Shown: positions 34,816 to 45,209 of the stretch, piece by piece | Layout: every line of letters begins with the position of its first letter | Numbering within the stretch: the first letter of the stretch is position 1 | DNA from: Dallia pectoralis | Taxonomy: Eukaryota; Chordata; Actinopteri; Esociformes; Umbridae | Assembly (NCBI GenBank): GCA_029465975.1 | Contig: CM055744.1 | Coordinates: 2,865,552 to 2,929,551, forward strand | Reading direction: 5' to 3' | DNA: 64,000 nucleotides | Notes under the pieces: generated by a model | The model's input: the letters and a program-made list of their open reading frames with translations, nothing else | Databases searched by the model: none | Told to the model about the DNA's origin: nothing | Program-made: the position numbers and the translations under genes

Positions 34816-35362
34816 TGTCATGGTTCACGGGTGTTCCCGTGTGTTCCTGTGTCGTGGTGTGCTTGTTTGTCTCCATCTTGTGGGTGTTCATAGTGTTTCT
34901 TCCTGGTACCTTAATTTCCCCTATTACCTTAATTTTCCCGCCCTTTTTCTCACCTGTTGCTTGTTAGTCCTCGTTATGTTTAGTATTTAGTCTTCCCTGT
35001 TTTCCTGTGTGTTTGTCGGATCATTGTCTTGTTAAGGTACGTGGTTTCTGTTTCTGGTCTGTGTTAATTCTATGATTGTTAGTTCTTTGTGTGTAGGAAT
35101 GTTTCGTGTCTGTGTTTATTCCTAGGCTGGTTATTTCGTTATGTGTTTGTAGGAATCTTTTGGGTCAATGTTTACCTGTGCTGGGTAGTTTTGTCTTTGG
35201 TGAGGGGATGTGATCTGTTTCTGTTCTGATGTTTTGTTTCGTTGTCTTGTTAAGTTCTCGTTTCTAGTGCCTGTTCTGCCTGGATGCGAATTAAAACCCT
35301 TTTTGGAAAGGTTTCTCTGCGATTGTGTCTACTCCTTGTGATCTGCATGGCAGATCCTGACA
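34816..35362 (+). repeat. 5' LTR, family B
   Basis: Starts TGTCATGGTT and ends GATCCTGACA. A TATA-like TATTTAG at 34984-34990 lies about 31 bp before the predicted RNA start at 35015. The variant signal ATTAAA is at 35290-35295. Two in-frame ATGs for the element ORF lie inside (35284, 35348). Confidence 0.92.
35015..35025 (+). promoter_or_regulatory. predicted RNA 5' end, complementary to the PBS
   Basis: GTCGGATCATT is the exact reverse complement of AATGATCCGAC at 35364-35374. Its distance from the TATA-like box equals that in family A. Confidence 0.6.
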
Positions 35363-38313
35363 GAATGATCCGACCCGCTATGACACAGCGGAGAAAGAAG
35401 AGCTGTCCGTCCACTTACGGACAGTCTCCAGAGTTCCCTGAATGTTTTCGCCGGTGCGCGATCCGGCGCGGACCGCCCCTCCCTCCTCGAACATCCACTC
35501 CGCCAGCTATCTGGTTACCGGCGGACTACGCAGCATTGCGTGAGTGGAGAGAGTCACTCCGCAGCGAGGATGAGGAGTATCTGGAGGGGGAGTACGGCTG
35601 GGAGCCCTATGGTGCTGAGGACTCCGAGTCTGAGGACGAGTCCGAGGAGGAGGAGTACATGGAGGGGGAGTTTCGTTGGGATCCCTTCACCCTCCAGCTG
35701 ATTCCTGTCTCACTTTCCTCGGTTCTGCCCTCCACCTCACCACCCCTGAGAGCTGCTCGGCAGCACAAGATGGCTGCCGCCCCGCAGCACAAGATGGCTG
35801 CCGCCCCGCAGCACAAGATGGCTGCCGCCCCGCAGCACAAGATGGCTGCCGCCCCGCAGCACAAGATGGCTGCCGCCCCGCAGCACAAGATGGCTGCCGC
35901 CCCGCAGCACAAGATGGCTGCCGCCCCGCAGCACAAGATGGCTGCCGCCCCGCAGCACAAGATGGCTGCCGCCCCGCAGCACAAGATGGCTGCCGCCCCG
36001 CAGCACAAGATGGCTGCCGCCCCTCAGCTCAAGATGGCTGCCGCCCCGCAGCACAGGATGGCTGCCGCCCCGCAGCACAGGATGGCTGCCGCCCCGCAGC
36101 ACAGGATGGCTGCCGCCCCGCAGCTCAAGATGGCTGACCAGGCTCAAGCGGCGAAAAGGACAGGGGAGGTCTCACTGCTGGACAGTGGTGAGGACCTTGA
36201 GTGTTCAGATGAGGAGGACATTGATGATGACCCTCCTCCTTTGGAAGACACCAGAGGTGGTAGGAAGAAGCTACTGCCTGAGCCTGTCCCCGTGTCCTTG
36301 CCTGAGCCTGTCCCCGTGTCCTTGCCTGAGCCTGTCCCCGTGTCCTTGCCTGAGCCTGTCCCCGTGTCCTTGCCTGAGCCTGTCCCCGTGTCCTTGCCTG
36401 AGCCTGACCCCGTGTCCTTGCCTGAGCCTGTCCCCGTGTCCTTGCCTGAGCCTGTCCCCGTGCCCTTGCCTGAGCCTGTCCCCGTGCCCTTGCCTGAGCC
36501 TGTCCCCGTGCCCTTGCCTGAGCCTGTCCCCGTGCCCTTGCCTGAGCCTGTCCCCGTATCCTTGCCTGAGCCTGTCCCCGTTTCCTTGCCTGAGCCAGCC
36601 CCCGTGTCCGTCCCAGAGTCTGTCCCCGTGGCGGTCCCCGTGGCTGTCCCGGTCCCCGAGCTCACTCCAGCCCCAGAGCTCACTCCAGCCCCAGAGCTCA
36701 CTCCAGCCCCAGAGCTCACTCCAGCCCCAGAGCTCACTCCAGCCCCAGAGCTCACTCCAGCCCCAGAGCTCACTCCAGCCCCAGAGCTCACTCCAGCCCC
36801 AGAGCTCACTCCAGCCCCAGAGCTCACTCCAGCCCCAGAGCTCACTCCAGCCCCAGAGCTCACTCCAGCCCCAGAGCTCACTCCAGCCCCAGAGCTCACT
36901 CCAGACCCCGAGCTCACTTCAGACCCCTTGTCGGAGTCTGTCCCCCTGCCTGACTCCAGTCCTGTCCCCCTGCCTGACTCCAGTCCTGTCCCCCTGCCTG
37001 ACTCCAGTCCTGTCCCCCTGCCTGACTCCAGTCCTGTCCCCCTGCCTGACTCCAGTCCTGTCCCCCTGCCTGACTCCAGTCCTGTCCCCCTGCCTGACTC
37101 CAGTCCTGTCCCCTGCCTGACCCCAGTCCTGTCCCCCTGCCTGACCCCAGTCCGGTCCCCCCGTCCTGTTTTCGAGCCCCGTCCAATGCCCGAGGCCGTC
37201 ATCCTGGCCGAGCCAGTTCCCGGGCCAAGGACTGTTTCCGGGCCAAGGACTGTTGCCGGGCCAAAGCCGGTTCCCCGACCACCTGACCCGTCTCCTCCGG
37301 CCCTGCCTCCTGACCCGTCTCCTCCGGCCCTGCCTCCTGACCCGTCTCCTCCGGGCCTGCCTCCTGACCCGTCTCCTCCGGCCCTGCCTCCTGACCCGTC
37401 TCCTCCGGCCCTGCCTCCTGACCCGTCTCCTCCGGCCCTGCCTCCTGACCCGTCTCCTCCGGCCCTGCCTCCTGACCCGTCTCCTCCGGCCCTGCCTCCT
37501 GACCCGTCTCCTCCGGCCCTGCCTCCTGACCCGTCTCCTCCGGCCCTGCCTCCTGACCCGTCTCCTCCGGCCCTGCCTCCTGACCCGTCTCCTCCGGCAC
37601 TGCCTCCTGACCCGTCTCCTCCGGCACTGCCTCCTGACCCGTCTCCTCCGGCACTGCCTCCTGACCCGTCTCCTCCGGCACAGCCTCCTGACCCGTCTCC
37701 TCCGGCACTGCCTCCTGACCCGTCTCCTCCGGCACTGCCTCCTGACCCGTCTCTGACTGGCCGGCCTCCAGACCTGCACCCGCCTGTCCGGCCTCCAGAC
37801 CTGCACCCGCCTGTCCGGCCTCCAGACCTGCACCCGCCTGTCCGGCCTCCAGACCTGCACCCTCCTGTCCGGCCTCCAGACCTGCACCCTCCTGTCCGGC
37901 CTCCAGACCTGCACCCTCCTGTCCGGCCTCCAGACCTGCACCCTCCTGATCTGCCTTCTGACCTGCATCCTCCGGGTCGACCTCCTGACCCGCTCCCGCC
38001 GGGTAGACCTCCTGACCCGCTCCCGCCGGGTAGACCACCTGACCCGCCGTCCTTGCCTGTCCGGTCGCCCGAGCTGTCCTTGCCTGTCCGGCCTCCTGAC
38101 CCTCATCCGTCCTTCCGGACCTCTGCTCCGCCTACGCCTGTCCGGCCTCCTGACCCGCATCCGCCCGTCCTGTCCTCTGCCCCGCCTCAGCCGTTACGGC
38201 CTCCTGACCCGCATCCGCCCGGCCGGGTCTCTGCTCCGCCCTCTCCGGTCCGGCCTCCTAACTCTGTGTCTTGCTGGCACTGTCCTCTAGGCCTCCGCTT
38301 GCCCCCGGAGTGA
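35284..38313 (+). CDS. tandem-repeat proline-rich protein of family B element (up to 1009 aa)
   Basis: The frame is open from 35284; the ATG at 35348 (MADPDRMIRPAM) is the likelier start by analogy with family A, again straddling the LTR border. An N-terminal unique part of about 130 residues has two similar acidic modules (EYLEGEYGWEP and EYMEGEFRWDP). Then follow blocks of HKMAAAPQ (24 bp, 16 units), LPEPVPVS (24 bp, 14), ELTPAP (18 bp, 15), PLPDSSPV (24 bp, 7), PPDPSPPAL (27 bp, about 18) and RPPDLHPPV (27 bp, 7), and an irregular tail ending near WHCPLGL. No signal peptide or gag-like domain was recognised. Gene predictors would call this calphotin- or mucin-like; its LTR context shows it belongs to a retroelement. 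Function is unknown. Confidence 0.72.
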   Translation: MRIKTLFGKVSLRLCLLLVICMADPDRMIRPAMTQRRKKSCPSTYGQSPEFPECFRRCAIRRGPPLPPRTSTPPAIWLPADYAALREWRESLRSEDEEYLEGEYGWEPYGAEDSESEDESEEEEYMEGEFRWDPFTLQLIPVSLSSVLPSTSPPLRAARQHKMAAAPQHKMAAAPQHKMAAAPQHKMAAAPQHKMAAAPQHKMAAAPQHKMAAAPQHKMAAAPQHKMAAAPQHKMAAAPQHKMAAAPQLKMAAAPQHRMAAAPQHRMAAAPQHRMAAAPQLKMADQAQAAKRTGEVSLLDSGEDLECSDEEDIDDDPPPLEDTRGGRKKLLPEPVPVSLPEPVPVSLPEPVPVSLPEPVPVSLPEPVPVSLPEPDPVSLPEPVPVSLPEPVPVPLPEPVPVPLPEPVPVPLPEPVPVPLPEPVPVSLPEPVPVSLPEPAPVSVPESVPVAVPVAVPVPELTPAPELTPAPELTPAPELTPAPELTPAPELTPAPELTPAPELTPAPELTPAPELTPAPELTPAPELTPAPELTPAPELTPDPELTSDPLSESVPLPDSSPVPLPDSSPVPLPDSSPVPLPDSSPVPLPDSSPVPLPDSSPVPLPDSSPVPCLTPVLSPCLTPVRSPRPVFEPRPMPEAVILAEPVPGPRTVSGPRTVAGPKPVPRPPDPSPPALPPDPSPPALPPDPSPPGLPPDPSPPALPPDPSPPALPPDPSPPALPPDPSPPALPPDPSPPALPPDPSPPALPPDPSPPALPPDPSPPALPPDPSPPALPPDPSPPALPPDPSPPALPPDPSPPAQPPDPSPPALPPDPSPPALPPDPSLTGRPPDLHPPVRPPDLHPPVRPPDLHPPVRPPDLHPPVRPPDLHPPVRPPDLHPPVRPPDLHPPDLPSDLHPPGRPPDPLPPGRPPDPLPPGRPPDPPSLPVRSPELSLPVRPPDPHPSFRTSAPPTPVRPPDPHPPVLSSAPPQPLRPPDPHPPGRVSAPPSPVRPPNSVSCWHCPLGLRLPPE
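35364..35374 (+). promoter_or_regulatory. self-priming primer-binding site, family B
   Basis: AATGATCCGAC begins one base inside the LTR border and pairs over 11 nt with 35015-35025. The first five bases (AATGA) are shared with family A. The rest differs, with a matching change in the LTR. Confidence 0.62.
35761..36143 (+). repeat. 24-bp repeats with AAGATGGC cores (16 units)
   Basis: Units of CAAGATGGCTGCCGCCCC type; three read AGGATGGC. AAGATGGC fits the core of the YY1 motif. Confidence 0.92.
36280..37945 (+). repeat. successive 24-, 18-, 24- and 27-bp coding minisatellites
   Basis: 36280-36606 (24 bp), 36656-36917 (18 bp), 36947-37130 (24 bp), 37279-37750 (27 bp) and 37765-37945 (27 bp). 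All periods are multiples of three, and all lie within the family B ORF. Confidence 0.9.
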
Positions 38314-38471
38314 CTGCACTATTCCCTTGACTCTGTCCCCGTTCCAGGTTTTTTGTTTCTCACCTCCATCCCACCCCACCTCCTCTGCCGCCTCCCCGCT
38401 GCAATTCGTAGTCTGGGTTTTAGTTTATTTTTTTTTGGCGCTTCTGGAGCCGCGCCTTGAGGGGGGGGTAC

Positions 38472-39018
38472 TGTCATGGTTCACGGGTGTTCCCGTGTGT
38501 TCCTGTGTCGTGGTGTGCTTGTTTGTCTCCATCTTGTGGGTGTTCATAGTGTTTCTTCCTGGTACCTTAATTTCCCCTATTACCTTAATTTTCCCGCCCT
38601 TTTTCTCACCTGTTGCTTGTTAGTCCTCGTTATGTTTAGTATTTAGTCTTCCCTGTTTTCCTGTGTGTTTGTCGGATCATTGTCTTGTTAAGGTACGTGG
38701 TTTCTGTTTCTGGTCTGTGTTAATTCTATGATTGTTAGTTCTTTGTGTGTAGGAATGTTTCGTGTCTGTGTTTATTCCTAGGCTGGTTATTTCGTTATGT
38801 GTTTGTAGGAATCTTTTGGGTCAATGTTTACCTGTGCTGGGTAGTTTTGTCTTTGGTGAGGGGATGTGATCTGTTTCTGTTCTGATGTTTTGTTTCGTTG
38901 TCTTGTTAAGTTCTCGTTTCTAGTGCCTGTTCTGCCTGGATGCGAATTAAAACCCTTTTTGGAAAGGTTTCTCTGCGATTGTGTCTACTCCTTGTGATCT
39001 GCATGGCAGATCCTGACA
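38472..39018 (+). repeat. 3' LTR, family B
   Basis: 547 bp, with no difference from the 5' LTR found by eye, followed by the AACAA duplication. Confidence 0.92.
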
Positions 39019-39023
39019 AACAA

Positions 39024-41805
39024 ACCGATTGTTAGGCACAATTGCCGGTTGTTGCCTAGTATGTACTAGCCAGCTCTTCATAAAATGGCAGTAAAAATGG
39101 CATGTAAATATAAGTAACCACTTCAAACAGGTTTTTATTATAAAACTACAGACCATAGTAATCTGAAAAAATCTAAATCAACTTCATTCACAATGTGTCA
39201 CAACTTTGCAGGGTGTAGTGCAGGAAAAGGCAAAAGCAGGAGCCGGAATCACGTTCATTGGTATTTTTTGAAATAATACAAGCAATGAACGATTGAAAAA
39301 AAGTGAAATTAAATTGCGCTAGGGAGTGACTTACTAATGAGATCAAACAGGCAGAACAACACTGAAGACTCATCATCTATATGAATGTAACTTAAAAAAA
39401 TGCAAAGCAAACTTACATACAAATTAACCAACTTAAATACCCTTACTAATCCCAAACTGATAACTGGTGTGCATCATCACAACCAAACTGGGAGTAAAAG
39501 GTGGCCAACTAAAACAAAACACAGCGTGAGGATATCCTCAACCTCAACCCTATTAAAATGTAATGGCGACTACTTTGGATTGTCTGTGTTCTCCTCCCAA
39601 AAAAAAAGCTTGTACAAAATTACCAGGGAATTGTATTCAATGTATATGTAAAAAATATATAACAACATGGTTATTTCTCAGCAATGTGGCAAACATGTAG
39701 CATACAGAACTAAAAGCTCTCTGCAATAAGGAAAACTGTGTTGAACCAGACGAACCACTCTTTTAGTAAGTCTTTGTGGGAGGGTTCATCAAATGTAACA
39801 TCCAATAGAAATCTAAGAAAACTGGGCAACTCATAACTTTTTTGAAAAATGATTTTGTTTTCAGAGTTCCAACGAAGCGTGACGAAATGTGTAGTTACGG
39901 CCTCGCAAAACTTGTCCAGCAGTAACATGGAGGTTGGAATGTTGTTGTGTGCTTTGTTTTAATATTGTTTAGTAGCAACCAGCAAATAAAAATACGGTCC
40001 TGTACATTTGATAATTTTGTTAATTTACTGTAACTTGTATTAGAGTTACACTTCTGACATACAGAAAGCTGACTTGACTTACTGCACTGCCGAAAGGGGC
40101 GTGTAATGGTGTCCACAAGTGAGGTTAGGTTGATTAGTTACTGGAAACGCCTGCTCTAGACGGTTGATGTGACAGTGTTTACCATCCTTGCTGAGTATTC
40201 TATTGACATGTAGCCAAATACTGAGTGGAATTGTGGATGTTGATATACTGTTGTTCAGAGGATGAGTACAATGAGTGCCATGGTACTCTTACTAAGTGAT
40301 TTAAGACAGAGGTCAACAGCTTCCGGTCAATATCAATATCTGGCTTCATATCTTAAGATCCTCATAAGAATTTAAAAATATGTGGTTTTCAAATAACTTC
40401 CATATTGCAAGAGTAGCCTATATTGCATCGTTATGAACAGTGATATTTGTCTCTTTGAAACTGACAAATCTTGTTCATTAGACTCACATTAAAGTAACTA
40501 CATCCGTAATTAAGAAAAATTTGAAAAGTTTCCCTTAGTCGGTCCCTGGATGGAAGACAATATGCTGCTGGATGTGGCCGGGGATAGAGGGCCAGTAGGT
40601 GGCAGTCTTCCCTCTAGCCTAAATATAAATAAGTCCCAAATGCCCCATGGCAGAAAACGGGAAATAGCCCTAAGCAGGGGGCTGTCATCTGAGATGGGAT
40701 TTTAATCGGGTATCTTGAATCTCTGCAGTCACTAAAGATCCGCTGTCATTTCCCACTGACCCCCATCATAATGGCCAGATTTCATTTCTCAATAATGCTA
40801 GGTTATGCTGCTTCTTCAAGAAAAAATATACACTAATGTGTAAAGCACTGTATAATGTTGAGAATAATCTAGTGAACTACTACAATTTGTAAATAAATAT
40901 AACGTTTTACATTTTTAAGCCTTAAAGCTGTATTTCGTTTCTGTATGCAAAATTGACAGTTCTCATTATGTTTCATCACGTGCTATTCCAGTTGTAGAAT
41001 AAAAGACATTGTAGTGACAATCTATTAATTAAATACTCTGCATAGGAGCAAAAGCAGGCACACTGTCCTTGCTGATATGTGGAACTAGCGTCTTCTATAC
41101 CTCAGCCTGCTGAACATACCCTCCCTCCCTCCCTCATTCACTCCTCATACTCGCACAGAGCTCGGTACCTCCCTCGTACTGCTGTTCCCTCTAAACAGGG
41201 ACTATCCGCGGGTAGGAGGAGGCTGATTTGGATTGATCTGCTTGCGGTTCTCCAGGTCAATGGTCCTCACCTGGATGTGTGTTTGATTGGTAAGTGACCA
41301 CATTTTGCCTTGTATTATTTACATACATTCGGGTTCCTCCATATGGGGATACCTATCATATGCGCCATCTATCCTTATGAACCAGTGGTTGTACGTGCAT
41401 GTCAGCGACTACACAACACACGTACGTAGGTTTTATTAGTGTGTAAATGTGCATGTTGGATGGCTCTTTTAATTTGACATCCCGTTACATTTCTTGGAGT
41501 AACCTACTGGACTGTAGAATCTGCAAAAATAACTTGTGCAATAGTAGCGAAATTACTTTCAAACTGTAATATTTAGAGTCCATATCAGTGCTGGTATATT
41601 CTGTAATAATCACATTCCATATTGCCTTCATGCTACTCTACAGGATAGATATGGCATAGGAAATCTGATTCAGAAGGTAACAAACACAGAATATCATAAA
41701 GTCCCACATGTTCATGCGCACAAATGGGATGGAGCCAAATGTGTGGCAGGAGGTAATAGGAAATAAATTAGGTTTCATTTCCATAGCGCATGTTTGGTTT
41801 TCAGA
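39024..41805. other. no gene recognised
   Basis: Adjacent minus-strand frames at 39710-39928 (FVTLRWNSENKII ...) and 39895-40116 (with CQKC) look like old coding fragments, possibly transposon-derived, but I cannot name a family. The remainder is AT-rich. Confidence 0.35.
40592..40605 (+). promoter_or_regulatory. CTCF-like motif
   Basis: CCAGTAGGTGGCAG fits the degenerate CTCF core CCASYAGRKGGCRS at all 14 positions. Occupancy cannot be judged from sequence. Confidence 0.3.
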
Positions 41806-41807
41806 GT

Positions 41808-42230
41808 CATCCTGACAGCTCCCGCCACGCCCCAACTCCTAACTGACAGCTCCAGCCACGCCCCAACTCCTAACTGACAGCTCCAGCCACGCCCTAAACT
41901 CCTAACTGACAGCTCCAGCCCCGCCCTAAACTCCTAACTGACAGCTCCAGCCACGCCCTAAACTCCTAACTGACAGCTCCAGCCACGCCCCAACTCCTAA
42001 CTGACAGCTCCAGACACGCCCCAACTCCTAGCTGACAGCTCCAGCCACGCCCCGACTCCTAACTGACAGCTCCAGCTACGCCCCAACTCCTAACTGACAG
42101 CTCCAGTCACGCCCCAACTCCTAACTGACAGCTCCAGCCACGCCCCAACTCCTAACTGACAGCTCCAGCCACGCCCCAACTCCTAACTGACAGCTCCAGC
42201 CACGCCCTAAACTCCTAACTGACAGCTTTA
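41808..42230. repeat. 31-33-bp minisatellite, ~13 copies
   Basis: Units CTAACTGACAGCTCCAGCCA followed by CGCCCCAACTC or CGCCCTAAACTC. Confidence 0.92.
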
Positions 42231-44115
42231 ATTACAAACCTGGCCCAGCCTATTCCCCATGATGTCATACTGTGGTTCTCAACTGGTGGGTATGAATGGG
42301 CCGCGTGTGTGAAAGAACCTGTGGAAAATATAAAAAGAATCAAAAGTATGAAAGGATCATACTTGCATAGTATTTTCAGTATAGAGTTGTTAACAGTCTA
42401 TTTAGCAGATTTAGTGGGTTGACAAAAGAACCGAAACACTCAACAGCTATTAAAGAAGGACTAGGGCCACCCTCAACCTTCAGAACAGCTCAAATTCTAG
42501 ATATAATATGATAGAAGTCTTAAACTGTGAGTAGTGGGATATTGCACCATCTTTCAGAATAGGTGAAGGATGCTGAAATTGACACACACTGTGCACTCCA
42601 GAACTTCCCATGAAGGTTATATGATGTCGGGATATGGAGATTGGAAATACCATGGAAGGCATTTGATGTCATTTGGTGTTCATAAAACCATTCTTGAATT
42701 TGTTTGTTCGGGAGCGTTCTGAAATATTAGAACATGATATGAGAGATCAGTGTTTGCATGTGCACCTGGTCCTGTAAAATAGTCTCATTACTGTGCTGTT
42801 ATACGACCATGCTGAGCAATCGTCCTGACCAAATAAATCCCACAACGTGGCTGCTCATACTATTACGAATCCCCCGTCATGTTGAACAGTTGACAGCAGA
42901 TGTGGTCTGAAGACATCTATTGGCTTTCTCCAAACGTTACCTCACCCGGACGGACGTAGGAAATTGGGTGAAAGATTACTCATTAGAGCATATTTGTTTT
43001 GGCCTTTGCTAAGGGACCACGGATACAAGCGGTTTCTGAATGGCAGCCCGGCCTTCAATTCCAGGTGTGTGAAGCTCATGACCTACAGTTGTTATTGTGA
43101 CTGGGTCTCTGAGATGCTGACTCAATTCTGGGGTCATTTTTGCGGCTGTGATTTTAGGGCATTGAGCAACTATATTCTGTCCCTGTTGGTTAGTTATGTC
43201 CATGTCTGACATATGCTGTCATGATTTTCCAGTTGACACATTGAATAATAGATAGCATTTTATTGAGTTACGTCACTCGCTCTGAGGCCTTTAGGACTCT
43301 TGCGGGTGTTTAGCCCTGATGCTGGGTCACCCTACTTGGGACCGAGGCCTTGCACAGGAGCGAAGAATGCACCTTCTAGTTTGTTCTAGCCTGTTCTCTT
43401 CTGTGATTCTGCTGTCAAGTAGGTGACGTTTTCCATCAAGGAGAAGTAAATTGGATCAATGAGAAATCATTGTGCTTTTATATGAAATACATTGCCAGGT
43501 ACACTGATTAACAATGTCTCACAGGGCGCTTGCATCTTCATCTGTGCTATCTATGTGTCCTGCCTTTAGCTTGTGCGCCAGTGGTGAACAGGAGACTTGA
43601 ATCCTACATAGTCTTATAACAGAACCTGAACAGAGATGTCAACGTTTGTCTGTTTCTGTTGAATTGAGCCCAGCGCAGCTCCAGGATCACGTAACATTGT
43701 GTCTCTAACGGACGTTGTCAATAGTATCTTACATCTCCTCTTCTGATTATATATTAGTATACGCTAACCTAATATTGATTAGGTTTTCATCCAGGTTTTC
43801 AAGTGGTCTTTTAAACATCAAACCACATTTTAATAAGCCTTATATATTTGCTTGATTCTCCCAAACATCCCATATATCTCCCGTGACGTAACACCAGGTC
43901 CATTTGTTTCTTGTTACAGTTCCCTGTTTTTGAATCTGTTAACTTCAAAGAGTCTCCCAAGTTTTTGGGGGGACAATAGAGAATGACAACATAACATACC
44001 AGGAGACCAAAGGGCCACTTTAACCGGTCAAAATGATTGGCTGAACCACCACAACACTGTGTTTATAGTCACACCTAGAATATCAAAGGAAGACGATAAG
44101 AGCATGTTGCTCACA
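42231..44115. other. no gene recognised
   Basis: The short open frames at 42480-42662 and 42964-43212 (both strands) are not recognised. No repeat structure is evident. Confidence 0.45.
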
Positions 44116-44117
44116 CA

Positions 44118-44232
44118 ATGCACACACACACACACAATGCACACACACACACACACACAATGCACACACACACACACACACACACACAATGCACACACAC
44201 ACACACACAATGCACACACACACACACACAAT

Positions 44233-44310
<78 letters not shown>
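44118..44310. repeat. (CA)n microsatellite with ATG interruptions
   Basis: CA runs are interrupted six times by AATGCA, then become uninterrupted for about 75 bp. Long frames through it on both strands are artefacts. Confidence 0.97.
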
Positions 44311-44312
<2 letters not shown>

Positions 44313-44830
44313 AGTCCAACAGACTGCTGCTCATGCTTATGGCCTTGTATGAATTTTAAAGTAACCCCAATTTACATTTTCCCATAACCTTATCTGAAAA
44401 TCTAATTTCCCTAATGGAGACCTGCTTATGGGGGCGTATCTGTCAAGTTTTGCAGTTCTTGTGAAGACCTCAGATCCTCACATGTACACGTATACATAGA
44501 CAACACACACAGTCTTTAGCAGACACATGGCTGTAGGCATAACATGCAGAGACACTGATCCGCCTTTGCGGAGAAACAAAAACACTGTCAAGTGGGCATG
44601 TTCAGTCAGGCATTCACAGAAAGACATGGCCAACTGAAAAACCAACGAAGCCAACCCATGAAACCCCATGAGTAAATCTCCGAGGTATCGATGTCACCAA
44701 ATATCCTGAATCCATGTGGTAATAATACATTTCTGTTCACCACTATGTTTCACTTGCTGTTCTCTATAACCTAACGCGATTAGTTTGAGTGCTGTAGCCA
44801 TATTGTCTTGTTGACATTTGCCTATACTGG
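44311..44830. other. no gene recognised
   Basis: Unique sequence between the CA repeat and the solo LTR. Confidence 0.5.
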
Positions 44831-44835
44831 CCATC

Positions 44836-45204
44836 TGTCACGAGTGGTGAGTAAGGGTACTGCACTGTCTGGTTTCGGGTGCACCCTTTCCTGGTTTATG
44901 TTGGTTACAGCTGTTGGGGATTTGTAATCACTGGGCTATAAAGGGGATGGCTAGTTGTCACTCGTTGCTGTTCATTGTTTCCATGTCACATTGTTAGTTT
45001 AGAGGTGAGTGTTTGTATCACGATTAGTTGTTGTTTGGAGGTGTTCGTTTAAGTCGCTATATGCGCATTTTACTTTCATCAACCAAGTTCGTGTTTTTCG
45101 CCGTTGTCGGTTTGTTTTGTGTTTTTATCACTAATAAACCTCATTTAACGGATTTACGGCTTTGCACATGGCTTACCACACTACACCTTGGACCGATCGT
45201 GACA
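44836..45204 (+). repeat. solo LTR, diverged family A
   Basis: 369 bp, TGTCACGAGT to CGTGACA, flanked by CCATC at 44831-44835 and 45205-45209. It shares the TATAAA (44937-44942) and AATAAA (45133-45138) with the family A LTR but differs at many positions and by small indels. The predicted RNA start reads GCTGTTCATT (44967-44976), so its parent should have carried PBS AATGAACAGC. The terminal frame MAYHTTPWTDRD remains open. Confidence 0.9.
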
Positions 45205-45209
45205 CCATC

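Larger units (their letters stand above)
34816..39018 (+). mobile_element. complete non-autonomous LTR retrotransposon (family B)
   Basis: Two 547-bp LTRs (34816-35362 and 38472-39018) appear identical. The target duplication is AACAA at 34811-34815 and 39019-39023. A polypurine tract (38459-38468, G-run) plus TAC precedes the 3' LTR. The 3.1-kb interior contains a single intact ORF of tandem proline-rich repeats and no recognisable gag or pol. LTR ends (TGTCA ... TGACA), polypurine tract and PBS layout match family A, although the LTR bodies are unrelated by eye. Confidence 0.93.

Noticed and set aside
36144..38160. Antisense frames of 279-413 codons opposite the family B ORF
   Set aside because: Periods divisible by three keep the opposite strand open. 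The LTR, TATA-like box and polypurine tract all point to the plus strand.
44028..44387. CVCVCV and HTHTHT proteins
   Set aside because: Translation of a CA/GT microsatellite.
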